Part shown: positions 1 to 7,037 of the stretch, piece after piece
Layout: the number at the start of each line of letters is the position of its first letter
How positions within the stretch are numbered: position 1 is the stretch's first letter
From: Opitutales bacterium
GTDB lineage: Bacteria; Verrucomicrobiota; Verrucomicrobiia; Opitutales; Intestinicryptomonadaceae
Assembly (NCBI GenBank): GCA_017633865.1
Contig: JAGBOM010000266.1
Coordinates: 1-10,208 of the forward strand
DNA length: 10,208 nt
Direction of reading: 5' to 3'
Position numbers and translations under genes: made by a program
Notes under the pieces: generated by a model
Database searches by the model: none
Told to the model about the DNA's origin: nothing
The model's input: the letters and a program-made list of their open reading frames with translations, nothing else

Positions 1-275
1 AGATTTTTAGACATATTGCCTTCGGCGACTTCGGAGTTCCGGCAACGACAAAGTAGGTCGTTTGGGGCGTTGTGCATAAAACAAGAGAGCCCCGAGTTCT
101 ATGTGAACTCGGGGCTCATAATTGCACTCGCCGCTTTGCTTTTTTGTTTCACAAAAAATAAACCTCCCCAACCTCACAAAAACGACTGACCGCCCAGCGC
201 TCACCCCGACGCAATGGCAGAAATAGTTTTTACATTTTGCAATCAGAATAATAAATTCGCTCCCGCGGAGCTTTA
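1..275. other. Left-edge non-coding region
   Basis: I see no convincing gene here. Frame 1 of the + strand stays open from the left edge to about position 189, but it has no recognisable protein features and runs straight through a perfect hairpin, so I treat it as chance. The stretch holds short dyads: TTGCC (16-20) with GGCAA (41-45), and ACGAC/GTCGT around 46-61. It also holds the large hairpin at 87-117 and an A/T-only style inverted repeat at 140-147/151-158 (TTTTTTGT/ACAAAAAA, 3-nt loop). A weak promoter-like pair, TTTACA at 229-234 and TAAATT at 252-257 (17-bp spacer), lies just before the small ORF at 276. It is too weak to call as a feature. Confidence 0.5.
87..117. terminator. GC-rich hairpin, probable intrinsic terminator
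   Basis: A perfect 13-bp stem is formed by GAGCCCCGAGTTC (87-99) and GAACTCGGGGCTC (105-117) around a 5-nt loop TATGT. Read on the + strand it is followed by ATAATTGC with no U-run. Read on the - strand it is followed by TCTTGTTTTAT, a poor U-rich tail. It could end transcription of a gene lying left of the window, act in both directions, or be part of an extragenic repeat. It isolates the CRISPR locus from what lies to its left. The stem is certain; the terminator role is inferred. Confidence 0.5.
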
Positions 276-470
276 TTGGAACGTTTTTATACGCTTGAAT
301 CCCCTCTAAAAACAAAACGATATTCTTACAACGTTGAACAACAATCAAAATTACAATTTTATTCCGAGTCGCAATATACTGTTTCCGCAAAAAGTTTGTA
401 TTGGAGCGAAAAAAATTACAACGCCTCCGAGCTTGCAAAAAACCTAATTAGAATAAGACGACATTTATGA
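276..470 (+). CDS. Possible small ORF, unknown function
   Basis: This 64-codon ORF starts with TTG at 276. A GGAG at 267-270 sits 5 nt upstream, and the ORF is closed by an in-frame stop at 252-254. Its TGA stop overlaps the next start codon as ATGA (467-470), an arrangement typical of translationally coupled genes. The product is rich in Tyr, Ser, Lys and Asn and ends in a basic stretch (LIRIRRHL). I recognise no domain, signal peptide or membrane segment. It may be a real small partner of the ring-nuclease candidate, the decayed tail of a larger gene, or a chance ORF in AT-rich DNA. The start codon and lack of recognisable homology keep confidence low. Confidence 0.28.
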   Translation: MERFYTLESPLKTKRYSYNVEQQSKLQFYSESQYTVSAKSLYWSEKNYNASELAKNLIRIRRHL

Positions 471-841
471 AACACAATAATATACTTGTAGGCAATACAT
501 TCCCTTTGGCTCTCATAAAAAGGAAAGCAGTTATAACCCCGATCCCATTGGACGCATTAAAGGATAGTTTAAAAAACGCGGAAAGAATTTGCTCGTATTG
601 GGGGCACTCAAACACGGAAAAAGCCGCGCAGAATATTTTGGGCGTAAAATTCGCGAAAGAGGATTTCCGAAAGCCGCTACGCCTGTCGGGAAACAACATG
701 CCGATGTGGGGCGATTTGGAGTTTAATAAATGCTATATTCTTTCCCCAAATTACAAAAACGGGTTTAGGCCGGAAATAAACAAGGAAGTTGAGCCGTCTG
801 AAATTTTATCATGGAAGGCTCTACTAATAGAATGGGAATAG
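467..841 (+). CDS. Putative cOA ring nuclease, AcrIII-1/Crn2 (DUF1874) family
   Basis: This 124-aa soluble protein has a pattern I associate with the DUF1874 (AcrIII-1/Crn2) family. It opens with a beta strand and the NTFPLALI segment (residues 10-17), comparable to the family's NAFSLNML. A second strand VITPIPL (22-28) and a helix follow, then the signature WGHSNTEKAAQNILG (45-59), matching the family's IGHxxTxxLLxxLLG. The His is residue 47, the same number as the catalytic His47 described for SIRV1 gp29. The C-terminal half is more divergent: an Arg-Pro-Glu at 101-103 could stand in for the usual RLPEG. Known members are dimers that cleave cyclic tetra-adenylate and shut down type III effectors. 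Viruses use them as anti-CRISPRs; hosts use them as Crn2. Its position before a cas10 operon with a CARF nuclease supports the Crn2 role. No strong ribosome binding site is visible; it may be coupled to the preceding ORF. Family assignment is by eye. Confidence 0.62.
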   Translation: MKHNNILVGNTFPLALIKRKAVITPIPLDALKDSLKNAERICSYWGHSNTEKAAQNILGVKFAKEDFRKPLRLSGNNMPMWGDLEFNKCYILSPNYKNGFRPEINKEVEPSEILSWKALLIEWE

Positions 842-1034
842 CTCGATGGAAAGTCAAAAAATCGCCCCCTTTTTTGCGTTAAAAAAATTTTTTATGGCGC
901 AGGGCTTTTATGTTTATTATTGATTTTGAAATTTATAATTTAACGCTGGACAAACTCAGCCTTATTTGATAATCTAACAAACGTATAAGAAATATGCCGA
1001 AACGTTCCATTTTAAGAATATAACGCAAAAAGAC
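842..1034 (+). promoter_or_regulatory. AT-rich gap before cas10, probable operon promoter region
   Basis: This 193-bp gap separates the ring-nuclease candidate from the cas operon and probably carries the operon promoter. A perfect TATAAT lies at 934-939, but it has no good -35 box at normal spacing: TTGATT at 920-925 is only 8 bp away. A TTGATA at 966-971 is a fair -35, but the nearest -10-like sequence, TATAAG at 984-989, is 12 bp off. A-tracts and T-tracts at 855-893, including AAAAAATTTTTT (882-893) and a CAAAAAA/TTTTTTG dyad (855-861/870-876), suggest curved DNA. I see no clear terminator and no RNA gene. Confidence 0.35.
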
Positions 1035-2843
1035 ATGGAGAAAAACTTTTTAACCACAATCCAAATCGGGCCTGTTCAGGATTTTATAGCCGCGTCAAAA
1101 ATAACCAGAGACCTATGGAGCGGATCCTTTCTTTTAAGCTACATAATGGCGGGGATTATCCATAAAGCGAAAGAGAGCGATAAAAACACAATAATATTCC
1201 CGAACGCTGATGGCGTCTGCGCCCCGAAAATTTTAAAATTGTTCGACTCTCCGTTTGACGCTCTGCTTTCGGAATCGTTTAACGGCTCTTTCGCGAAAAA
1301 ACAAATCGAAAAGGAATGCTTTATTCCAAGCCTTCCGAATAAGCTGCTCTTGAGGATTGAAAGCGAAAGCGGCGAAGGCGCTAAAAAAATCCTCGAAGGC
1401 CTTTCCGCCGCCGCGAAGCGCGTCTTGGCGCGCGTGGGCGAAAAATTTATCCGCGAAGATTCCCCATGCGGGAAATATTTAGACCGTAATAAATTTATGG
1501 CTCAAACCGAGAATTTTTTGGAAATTTACTGGGGCGCGGTCGAGCTAAAAGACGATTTCGGCGCCGACTACGGGCGGTTGAACGAATATATCGCAGGGGT
1601 GAAAAATACCAGAATTTTCCGGAATTATTTAGAGAATGGCCGCGGGCTGTCGTGGAGCGCGAAAACGAGCGAAGCCAAACGCGGCCTCAACAAGAAGGAC
1701 GGACTGTCCGGCAAAGATGAAAACGTAATCGAAGACCCCGTAAGCCTTTCTAGAGTAGACGAATTCAAAAACCTGCTGCGCGGCAATGAAAACATGTCCG
1801 CCATATCGCTAATAAAAAGGCTTTGGCACATATTGTACTTAAGCGAGATTTACGGCGCGAGCGAGGCTTTCAAAATGCCGTCTACATACAGCATAGCTAA
1901 CACAAACCCCGACAACGACGACACATTCTTGGACGTCTCTGACGATTTTGGGCGCGTCGCGGATAAAAGCCGCGGATATTACGCCGTTATAAAATTCGAC
2001 GGCGACCATATCGGAGAGTGGGTTTCCGGCGCGAAAAATGCTGGCGGCGATATAAAAGACTACCTCGGGAATTTTTCAAAAGCGCTAAGCTCGTTTGCGG
2101 GCGGCGGCGCCAAAAGCGCGCAAGAGATCATAAAAAATTTTAAGGGAAAGCTAATCTACGCCGGCGGCGACGACGTTTTGGCGCTCGCGCCCGCGATCTA
2201 CAAAGACAATGGAGTTAAAACCGTTTTAGACTGCGCGAAATCGCTTCACGCAGCCTTTGCGGGCATTGATTTGTCAAACATATCGCGGGATAAATTTGAG
2301 GCGTCCTGCGGCGTCGCCATCGGGCACTGCAAAATGCCGCTTCAGGACGTTATAAAAGAGGCGGGATTGGCCGAGGCGGACGCGAAAAATTTATACGGAA
2401 GAAATTCCGTCGCCATACATATTTTAAAGCGGAACGGGGAATCCGTAAATTGCGGCGTAAAATTCGCGGGGGAAACAGGCGGAGAAGAAAAAACCTTTGA
2501 ATTTTTCGGGAAAATGTTGTCCGAAGACGTCCCCTCAAAACTTCCCTACGATTTTATAAAGGTTTTAAAATTATACGCGTCGCTCGGTAGCGAATCGGAA
2601 AAAGACGCGGCCCCCTGCCCGAAAGAGTTAATCCAACAGGAATTCGAGAGCTGCTTAAATTCTAAACCGATAAAAAATCGGCAGAGCCTGGCAAGAAGCT
2701 TTAACGCGATTTTTGACGGGGATACATATAAATTCGCCAAGGAGAATATTTCCGAAAAAAACAGAGGCGAAAGGCTGGATTTTTCGCTCGAATGGCTGGC
2801 GGGGCTTTTCCAAATAATAGCGTGGTTTAAAACAAAGGCTTAG
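1035..2843 (+). CDS. cas10: Cas10 (Cmr2), type III-B signalling subunit, HD-less
   Basis: This is the large subunit of the Cmr complex. It binds the crRNA 5' end region with Cmr3 and, on target RNA recognition, makes cyclic oligoadenylate from ATP. The protein opens directly with the Cmr2 cyclase-side motif IGPVQDFI followed by TRDLWSGSFLLSY (residues 12-36). The first Palm signature FDGDHIGEW is at 321-329. The catalytic GGDD of the second Palm is at 377-380 within LIYAGGDDVLALAP. A helical C-terminal domain ends in LEWLAGLFQIIAWF. At 602 aa it is shorter than Cmr2 proteins of about 800-900 aa. The missing part is the N-terminal HD nuclease: I see no His-Asp motif before the first Palm-type region. 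It should therefore synthesise cOA but not cut ssDNA. The ATG at 1035 has only a weak AAAAAGA upstream, but no earlier in-frame start fits. cmr3 follows after 36 bp. Confidence 0.95.
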   Translation: MEKNFLTTIQIGPVQDFIAASKITRDLWSGSFLLSYIMAGIIHKAKESDKNTIIFPNADGVCAPKILKLFDSPFDALLSESFNGSFAKKQIEKECFIPSLPNKLLLRIESESGEGAKKILEGLSAAAKRVLARVGEKFIREDSPCGKYLDRNKFMAQTENFLEIYWGAVELKDDFGADYGRLNEYIAGVKNTRIFRNYLENGRGLSWSAKTSEAKRGLNKKDGLSGKDENVIEDPVSLSRVDEFKNLLRGNENMSAISLIKRLWHILYLSEIYGASEAFKMPSTYSIANTNPDNDDTFLDVSDDFGRVADKSRGYYAVIKFDGDHIGEWVSGAKNAGGDIKDYLGNFSKALSSFAGGGAKSAQEIIKNFKGKLIYAGGDDVLALAPAIYKDNGVKTVLDCAKSLHAAFAGIDLSNISRDKFEASCGVAIGHCKMPLQDVIKEAGLAEADAKNLYGRNSVAIHILKRNGESVNCGVKFAGETGGEEKTFEFFGKMLSEDVPSKLPYDFIKVLKLYASLGSESEKDAAPCPKELIQQEFESCLNSKPIKNRQSLARSFNAIFDGDTYKFAKENISEKNRGERLDFSLEWLAGLFQIIAWFKTKA

Positions 2844-2879
2844 GCTCCCACAATTTAACAAACGAAGGATGGTTTTAAT

Positions 2880-4115
2880 ATGCAAAAAATTAACATAAAA
2901 CCCTTGGACGTTTTATTTTTTAGGGATTCGCGCCCGATGGAAGGATCTTTCAGGGGCGTCGGCGACAATATCCCTTTGCCGCACGCCTTCAACGGCGTGG
3001 TAAGAAGCGTTTTGACGGATATGGAAAACGAAAAGCTGCGAGGTTCGCTGTTGACAGCGGGGCCGTTTTTCGAATACGGCGGAGAGGTATATTTCAACGC
3101 CCCGCAGGATCTTCTGCTGAACGGCGACGGTCGCGTTTTGTATTTGGAGCCGCGGGAGACAAAAAACGAGGAAGCCTTTTTGTCCAACTTGCCGGCGGGG
3201 CTATCCGTAATTTCCGCAAATGGAATAAGGCCGACGAAGAAAAATCTCGGGCGATTTATATCGAAAGCGGGTTTTGAAAAATATTTGGACAAAGAAGAAT
3301 TGAACGCCTCGAATTTTAAGAACAATTCGGATTTTTTCTCCACGGAAAACTACATCGGCATCGCGATAGACCCCCTTACGCAAACGGCCGCGGACGAAAA
3401 ATTCTATTCAAAATCCACAATGCGGTTAAACGAGAACGCGAGATTTACCGGTTTGGCTAGGTTCAGCAGGAGCCTTCCCGAAAACGCGTACGTCAAATTC
3501 GGAGGGGAGGCTCGCTGCGCGGATTTTACCTCGGAGGAAATCTCTTCGCCTTTTTTGCCAAGATGCGGGAAAATCGGCTCCACACGGATAAAGTTTGTCC
3601 TCTTAACCCCCGCCATATACAAGACATGGCGCCCCGACTGGATTGACGAGAACAACAATGTCCGCATTCTTGACGGCCCCGGCGCCAAAAAGCTGGAAAG
3701 ATTGGGGGCCAAAGGCGTTCAAGCGGGCAAGCCTATTAAAGCCCGCTTGGTCGGCGCGAAAATCGATAGGCCGATTGCGATATCCGGATACGCCGCCGGC
3801 GGCGACAAAATCCAAAACAGGCAGGACGGTTTTATAATGCGCAAGAGAGACGGGATATGGCAAAAAGAAAAGGACGATAAATTTTACAGAGGCTCAAAAC
3901 CACTGCTTTTCGCGGTGCCCGCGGGCTCGGTCTACTATCTTGAGGCGGAAACGCCCGACGACGCCTCAAAGCTTGCCGACGCCCTAAATTGGCACGGCGA
4001 AAGAGCCAATCCGGCTTCGCAAAGCGCCGGGGGTGAAATTAAAAACATACGCTCGCTCCTCGGCGAAAAGGGATACGGAATCGGAGTTTGCGGAAATTGG
4101 GACTATTTAAAATAA
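2880..4115 (+). CDS. cmr3: Cmr3, RAMP subunit (Cas5 group)
   Basis: Cmr3 sits at the base of the Cmr complex, contacts Cas10 and holds the 5' tag of the crRNA. The 411-aa product starts with the Cmr3 signature IKPLDVLFFRDSRPMEG (residues 6-22), which in known structures belongs to the first ferredoxin-like fold. A later SGYAAGGDK (302-310) corresponds to the segment written as isGwd... in typical Cmr3 proteins. The C-terminus ends in a glycine-rich GEKGYGIGVCGNWDYL, the usual second RAMP G-rich loop. The length is at the upper end for the family. The ATG at 2880 follows GAAGGA at 2864-2869 at good spacing. The gene lies 36 bp after cas10 and 23 bp before the preferred cmr4 start, so the three are almost certainly co-transcribed. 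Confidence 0.93.
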   Translation: MQKINIKPLDVLFFRDSRPMEGSFRGVGDNIPLPHAFNGVVRSVLTDMENEKLRGSLLTAGPFFEYGGEVYFNAPQDLLLNGDGRVLYLEPRETKNEEAFLSNLPAGLSVISANGIRPTKKNLGRFISKAGFEKYLDKEELNASNFKNNSDFFSTENYIGIAIDPLTQTAADEKFYSKSTMRLNENARFTGLARFSRSLPENAYVKFGGEARCADFTSEEISSPFLPRCGKIGSTRIKFVLLTPAIYKTWRPDWIDENNNVRILDGPGAKKLERLGAKGVQAGKPIKARLVGAKIDRPIAISGYAAGGDKIQNRQDGFIMRKRDGIWQKEKDDKFYRGSKPLLFAVPAGSVYYLEAETPDDASKLADALNWHGERANPASQSAGGEIKNIRSLLGEKGYGIGVCGNWDYLK

Positions 4116-4138
4116 AAAGGGAAAAAGGATTATATAAA

Positions 4139-4963
4139 ATGAACTGTTCAAAAGAAATAAACACCATGTACATATTTACCCGCACGCCTTTGCATATCGG
4201 TTGCGGGAACGACATAGGCACAATAGACAGCCCCGTTCAAAGAAACAGAACGACGGACTGCCCCATAATTCCTGGAAGCGCAATAAAGGGGGTATTAAAA
4301 GACGCGCTTTTCAACGCCGAAAATTCCGAACTTTGGGGACGCGGGGCGGACTCCGCCGAAGACGCGGGGGCGAAAGCCGGCTTGCTGTCGTTTACGGAGG
4401 CCAACTTATTGCTGTTCCCTCTAAGATCATTAAACAACGGCTATGCGTTCGCGACGTCGCCGTTTTTGCTAAAAAAGTTTTTCTCACTTACAAAAAAAAC
4501 CGGGCTGGAAATCGGGAATTTTGAAAGCGGAACGGCGGCGGCGTCCGAAAAGCTTGTGAATAAAAACAAAATCATACTGGAGGAATATTCTTTCGCCGCT
4601 AAAAACGATCCGGCCATACAGAAGATTTCGGAGTTAATAGGCGGGGCGATTCCCGAAGACCCCATATTGAAAAGCTTGAAGGACCATCTTGTTATCCTTT
4701 CCGACGAAGATATGTTTTATTTTGTAAAATTCGCGTGCCCGGTCCAACAACATGTAAGAATCGGCGACGACGGAATCGCCGTTGACGGGGCGTTGTTCAA
4801 TCTTGAAGTCGTGCCCTCCGAAACGCTGTTTTACAGCCTTATAATGGGAGATAAAAGAGATTTGGACAAATTCAACGGCTTGGTGCGGCAGCCGACATTG
4901 ATTCAATTCGGCGGAGATTCAAGCACGGGCTTGGGATTTTCGATAGTCAATATTTCAAAATAA
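4139..4963 (+). CDS. cmr4: Cmr4, backbone RAMP subunit and target-RNA nuclease
   Basis: Cmr4 is the repeated Cas7-group backbone subunit. It cuts bound target RNA at about 6-nt intervals. The sequence shows TPLHIGCGNDIGTIDSPVQR (residues 16-35), where Asp30 aligns with the catalytic Asp26 of Pyrococcus furiosus Cmr4. IIPGSAIKGVLKD follows (43-55). The C-terminal G-loop FGGDSSTGLGFS is at 257-268. With the catalytic Asp kept, target RNA cleavage should be active. I chose ATG 4139 (274 aa) because AAGGA at 4125-4129 lies at good spacing. The same frame also opens at ATG 4088, inside the end of cmr3, which adds 17 residues absent from the family. ATG 4166 (MYIFTRTPLH) resembles the start of many homologues but has a poorer ribosome binding site. 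cmr5 begins 10 bp after the stop. Confidence 0.93.
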   Translation: MNCSKEINTMYIFTRTPLHIGCGNDIGTIDSPVQRNRTTDCPIIPGSAIKGVLKDALFNAENSELWGRGADSAEDAGAKAGLLSFTEANLLLFPLRSLNNGYAFATSPFLLKKFFSLTKKTGLEIGNFESGTAAASEKLVNKNKIILEEYSFAAKNDPAIQKISELIGGAIPEDPILKSLKDHLVILSDEDMFYFVKFACPVQQHVRIGDDGIAVDGALFNLEVVPSETLFYSLIMGDKRDLDKFNGLVRQPTLIQFGGDSSTGLGFSIVNISK

Positions 4964-4973
4964 GGCTTAATCC

Positions 4974-5333
4974 ATGAAAAATTTAAATATTATCAGGGCC
5001 AAGAGCGCGTTTTCGGCGGCGCAAGATACGTATTGCGGGAAAAACGGGGGCGAGCTCGCGAAAAAGCTTCCCCCGCGCATAATGAACAGCGGCCTAATAC
5101 AAGCTCTCGCGTTCGCGTCCGCGTCGGAGAACGAGAACGAAATTAAACTTTACGAAAAAATAAAAGAATACTTGCAAAGCAAGGATGTCGCCGTCCTTGA
5201 CCCAAACGACAAAAAACGAAGCCTCCTGGAAATAATGCTGGACAGCGACAGCCGAAAGGTCGCCTTGGCGACTAGGGAAACCCTCGCCTGGCTGAGCTTT
5301 TTCAGAAGGTTCGCGAAAAAAGGCGGAGAATAA
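4974..5333 (+). CDS. cmr5: Cmr5, small helical subunit
   Basis: Cmr5 is the small all-helical subunit that forms the inner filament of the Cmr complex and contacts the target strand. The 119-aa product is helical by composition. It carries the family's early pattern of a basic start and AFSAAQDTY (residues 12-20), and then the diagnostic C-terminal helix ETLAWLSFFRRFAKKGG (102-118), close to the ALxWLxxxxRFA pattern of Cmr5. The length is slightly short for the family but within range. The stop of cmr4 merges with its ribosome binding site (TAAGG at 4961-4965), which implies tight coupling. Identification rests on the C-terminal motif and on position between cmr4 and cmr6, and I regard it as secure. 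Confidence 0.9.
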   Translation: MKNLNIIRAKSAFSAAQDTYCGKNGGELAKKLPPRIMNSGLIQALAFASASENENEIKLYEKIKEYLQSKDVAVLDPNDKKRSLLEIMLDSDSRKVALATRETLAWLSFFRRFAKKGGE

Positions 5334-5348
5334 AACAAAAGGATAATT

Positions 5349-6377
5349 ATGCCTAAACCATGCGCCGCAAATGACATCGAAACGGATAACTTTAAAAACG
5401 CTCCGAACATATCCCTATGCGCGGACAAATACGCGTTTAATATTAACGCAAAAGGCCTTGTCGACAAAGAGGACTCAAAAAAAGTTTATTTAGACAATTT
5501 GACAACAAAAAAGCCTTCCCTCCGCGCGGCGCAGGAAAGCATAAAGTCTTTTTTGGCGGTTTTGAAAAACTCCAAATACAAGAACTTCCGAACAGTGTCC
5601 GGCAAGCTTAAAAAAGGTTTGGCAATAGACCTTTCTTCAGGGCTTATAGAGAACGCCGGTATTTCCCTCGACAGGCTCTTTGGGTATCCGATTATAAAAG
5701 GAAGCGCGGTAAAGGGGGCGGCGGCGCACGCGGCGAGGGATGATGAAAATATAGAGCTAAAGCAAATTGTTTTCGGCGACGAAAAAAAGCATAAAGGCGC
5801 GGTTGTGTTTTTTGCCGCGAAAATGTGGCGCGGCTGCGTAAAAAAGGAACTAATAGCCCCCCAACGCAACGGGAAATCCAATATAATTTGTTTCCCGTGC
5901 GTGGAAAAGGGATCCATTTTTGTTTTTATAATAGCCGCGGACGAAGTTTTGCTTAAAAAAACGGGATGCAAACATTCCGCCGGGGAAATTTTAGACTTCG
6001 CCGAACATGCTTTGGCTATGGCTTTTGAAACGGGCTTGGGCGCCAAGACTTCGTCAAGCTTTGGATGGTTTGAAAAATACAAAGACCTTGACGAAAACCT
6101 CCAAAAAGAAATAAAAGCCCGCCCCGACGCGGAAAACGACGCAACCCTCTCCACGCTTGAAAAATATCGAAAGAAGCTGGAAAGCTGCGATCCCACAAAA
6201 GAGGATTTGACCAACGAGGCAAAAATACTGAAAGAGAAAGATGAAACCCTCCAAAGAGAGTTCATTAACTTTATGAAAAATAATCATAAGAATAAGCTCA
6301 AAACTTGGAAGAAATATGGCAAGGACGCTTATAAAATAATAGAAGAAGTCGCTAAAAGTCTAAATATAGAATTATAG
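5349..6377 (+). CDS. cmr6: Cmr6, RAMP subunit with charged C-terminal extension
   Basis: Cmr6 is a Cas7-group RAMP subunit that caps the crRNA 3' side of the Cmr complex next to Cmr1. The RAMP signature GYPIIKGSAVKGAAAH spans residues 113-128 (GSAVKG at 118-123). A hydrophobic strand GAVVFFAAKMW and the glycine-rich loop GLGAKTSSSFGWF (229-241) follow. In most Cmr6 proteins the chain ends near this loop. Here about 100 further residues follow (242-342), very rich in Lys and Glu, probably long helices, with Trp315 near the end. I do not recognise this tail as a domain. The N-terminus before residue 60 is also poorly conserved-looking. The ATG at 5349 follows AAAAGGA (5337-5343). cmr5 ends 15 bp upstream and cmr1 starts 8 bp downstream. 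Confidence 0.9.
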   Translation: MPKPCAANDIETDNFKNAPNISLCADKYAFNINAKGLVDKEDSKKVYLDNLTTKKPSLRAAQESIKSFLAVLKNSKYKNFRTVSGKLKKGLAIDLSSGLIENAGISLDRLFGYPIIKGSAVKGAAAHAARDDENIELKQIVFGDEKKHKGAVVFFAAKMWRGCVKKELIAPQRNGKSNIICFPCVEKGSIFVFIIAADEVLLKKTGCKHSAGEILDFAEHALAMAFETGLGAKTSSSFGWFEKYKDLDENLQKEIKARPDAENDATLSTLEKYRKKLESCDPTKEDLTNEAKILKEKDETLQREFINFMKNNHKNKLKTWKKYGKDAYKIIEEVAKSLNIEL

Positions 6378-6385
6378 AGTCCCCT

Positions 6386-6994
6386 ATGGAAACGAAAAAA
6401 CTGGTTTATAAAGTCAACTCGACGACGGAAATTGTTTCGCACGGCGCTGATACCAACGCAAAAGAGATTCGCGAGACGTCTATTAGGGGCATGGTTCGCC
6501 GGTGGTTTGCTGCCCTCGGCAAAAAAGAGCTGTGCGACGAAATATTGGGAGCGGGCGATTCCGCAAAACACTCCGCCTCCAAAGTTATTTTCAGGGTAGA
6601 CAATGTTTCCCCAAAGATGGATTCGTTCACCCTGACAATAATCGAAAGAAATCTTAAAAAAGGAGCGCTTTACAGTTGGGAAGAGCTTAAAAACGTTGTC
6701 GAAACCTGGCTGATTCTTGGAGGGCTTGGCGGCAAACAAAAATCCGGCTGCGGCTCGATATATTGCGAGGAATTGCTGCTTGATACAAGGGAAGAATGGC
6801 TCGCAAACGCCCGGGAAAGGCTAAAGGGAAGCTCTTTATACGTTTCCGAGGAAAAACCCGCGGGCGGCAAATATAAGACGAAATGCGTAAAACTTAAAAA
6901 CGAAACATTCAAAGTATATATAGCGGAACGCGCGCGCGGAAAGCCCCAAAAACCGGGAAGCCGCAATTCTTTTAACTTTTGTAAAAAACAATAA
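6386..6994 (+). CDS. cmr1: Cmr1, short single-RAMP form
   Basis: Cmr1 is the end subunit of the Cmr complex that binds the crRNA 3' region. The N-terminal hallmark TSIRGMVRRWFAAL (residues 31-44) matches the SIRGxLRxWWRAL motif of Cmr1. The expected ASKVIFRV strand follows near 63-70. The glycine-rich loop is WLILGGLGGKQKSGCGS (108-124). The protein is only 202 aa, while Cmr1 usually has two ferredoxin-like domains and 300 or more residues (338 aa in P. furiosus). Residues 150-202 are basic and low in hydrophobic content and do not look like a second RAMP fold. The stop is clean and the next gene starts 43 bp later, so there is no room for a lost second half nearby. The ribosome binding site (TAGAG) is weak and overlaps the stop of cmr6. 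Confidence 0.82.
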   Translation: METKKLVYKVNSTTEIVSHGADTNAKEIRETSIRGMVRRWFAALGKKELCDEILGAGDSAKHSASKVIFRVDNVSPKMDSFTLTIIERNLKKGALYSWEELKNVVETWLILGGLGGKQKSGCGSIYCEELLLDTREEWLANARERLKGSSLYVSEEKPAGGKYKTKCVKLKNETFKVYIAERARGKPQKPGSRNSFNFCKKQ

Positions 6995-7037
6995 AACATA
7001 ACAATAATAAAGCCGAAACAAACAAAAGGACATCCCT

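Noticed and set aside
7..438. Long open frame on the - strand at the left edge (143 codons)
   Set aside because: It crosses the perfect hairpin at 87-117, has no family-like motifs, and lacks a clear ribosome binding site. It is best explained by chance in stop-poor DNA.
467..841. Csx16 or Csx20 type small ring nuclease instead of AcrIII-1/Crn2
   Set aside because: The GHxxT signature with His47 and the N-terminal NxFxL segment fit DUF1874. I see no resemblance to the N-terminal patterns I know for Csx16 or Csx20, though this is by eye only.
2880..4115. Reading the system as type III-A or III-C
   Set aside because: Cmr3-, Cmr4-, Cmr5-, Cmr6- and Cmr1-specific motifs are present, and the Cas10 GGDD is intact, which argues against III-C with its inactive cyclase.
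4088..4138. Longer cmr4 start at ATG 4088
   Set aside because: It adds 17 residues overlapping cmr3 that have no counterpart in the family, while ATG 4139 has AAGGA at proper spacing.
5486..6265. 259-codon open frame on the - strand opposite cmr6
   Set aside because: The + strand frame carries clear Cmr6 motifs. The antisense frame is Ser/Phe-rich low-complexity sequence created by Lys/Glu-rich codons of the real gene.
6995..7037. Frameshifted remnant of a second Cmr1 domain after cmr1
   Set aside because: Only 43 bp separate the genes, and they hold just the ribosome binding site of the next gene. No RAMP-like coding remains in another frame.
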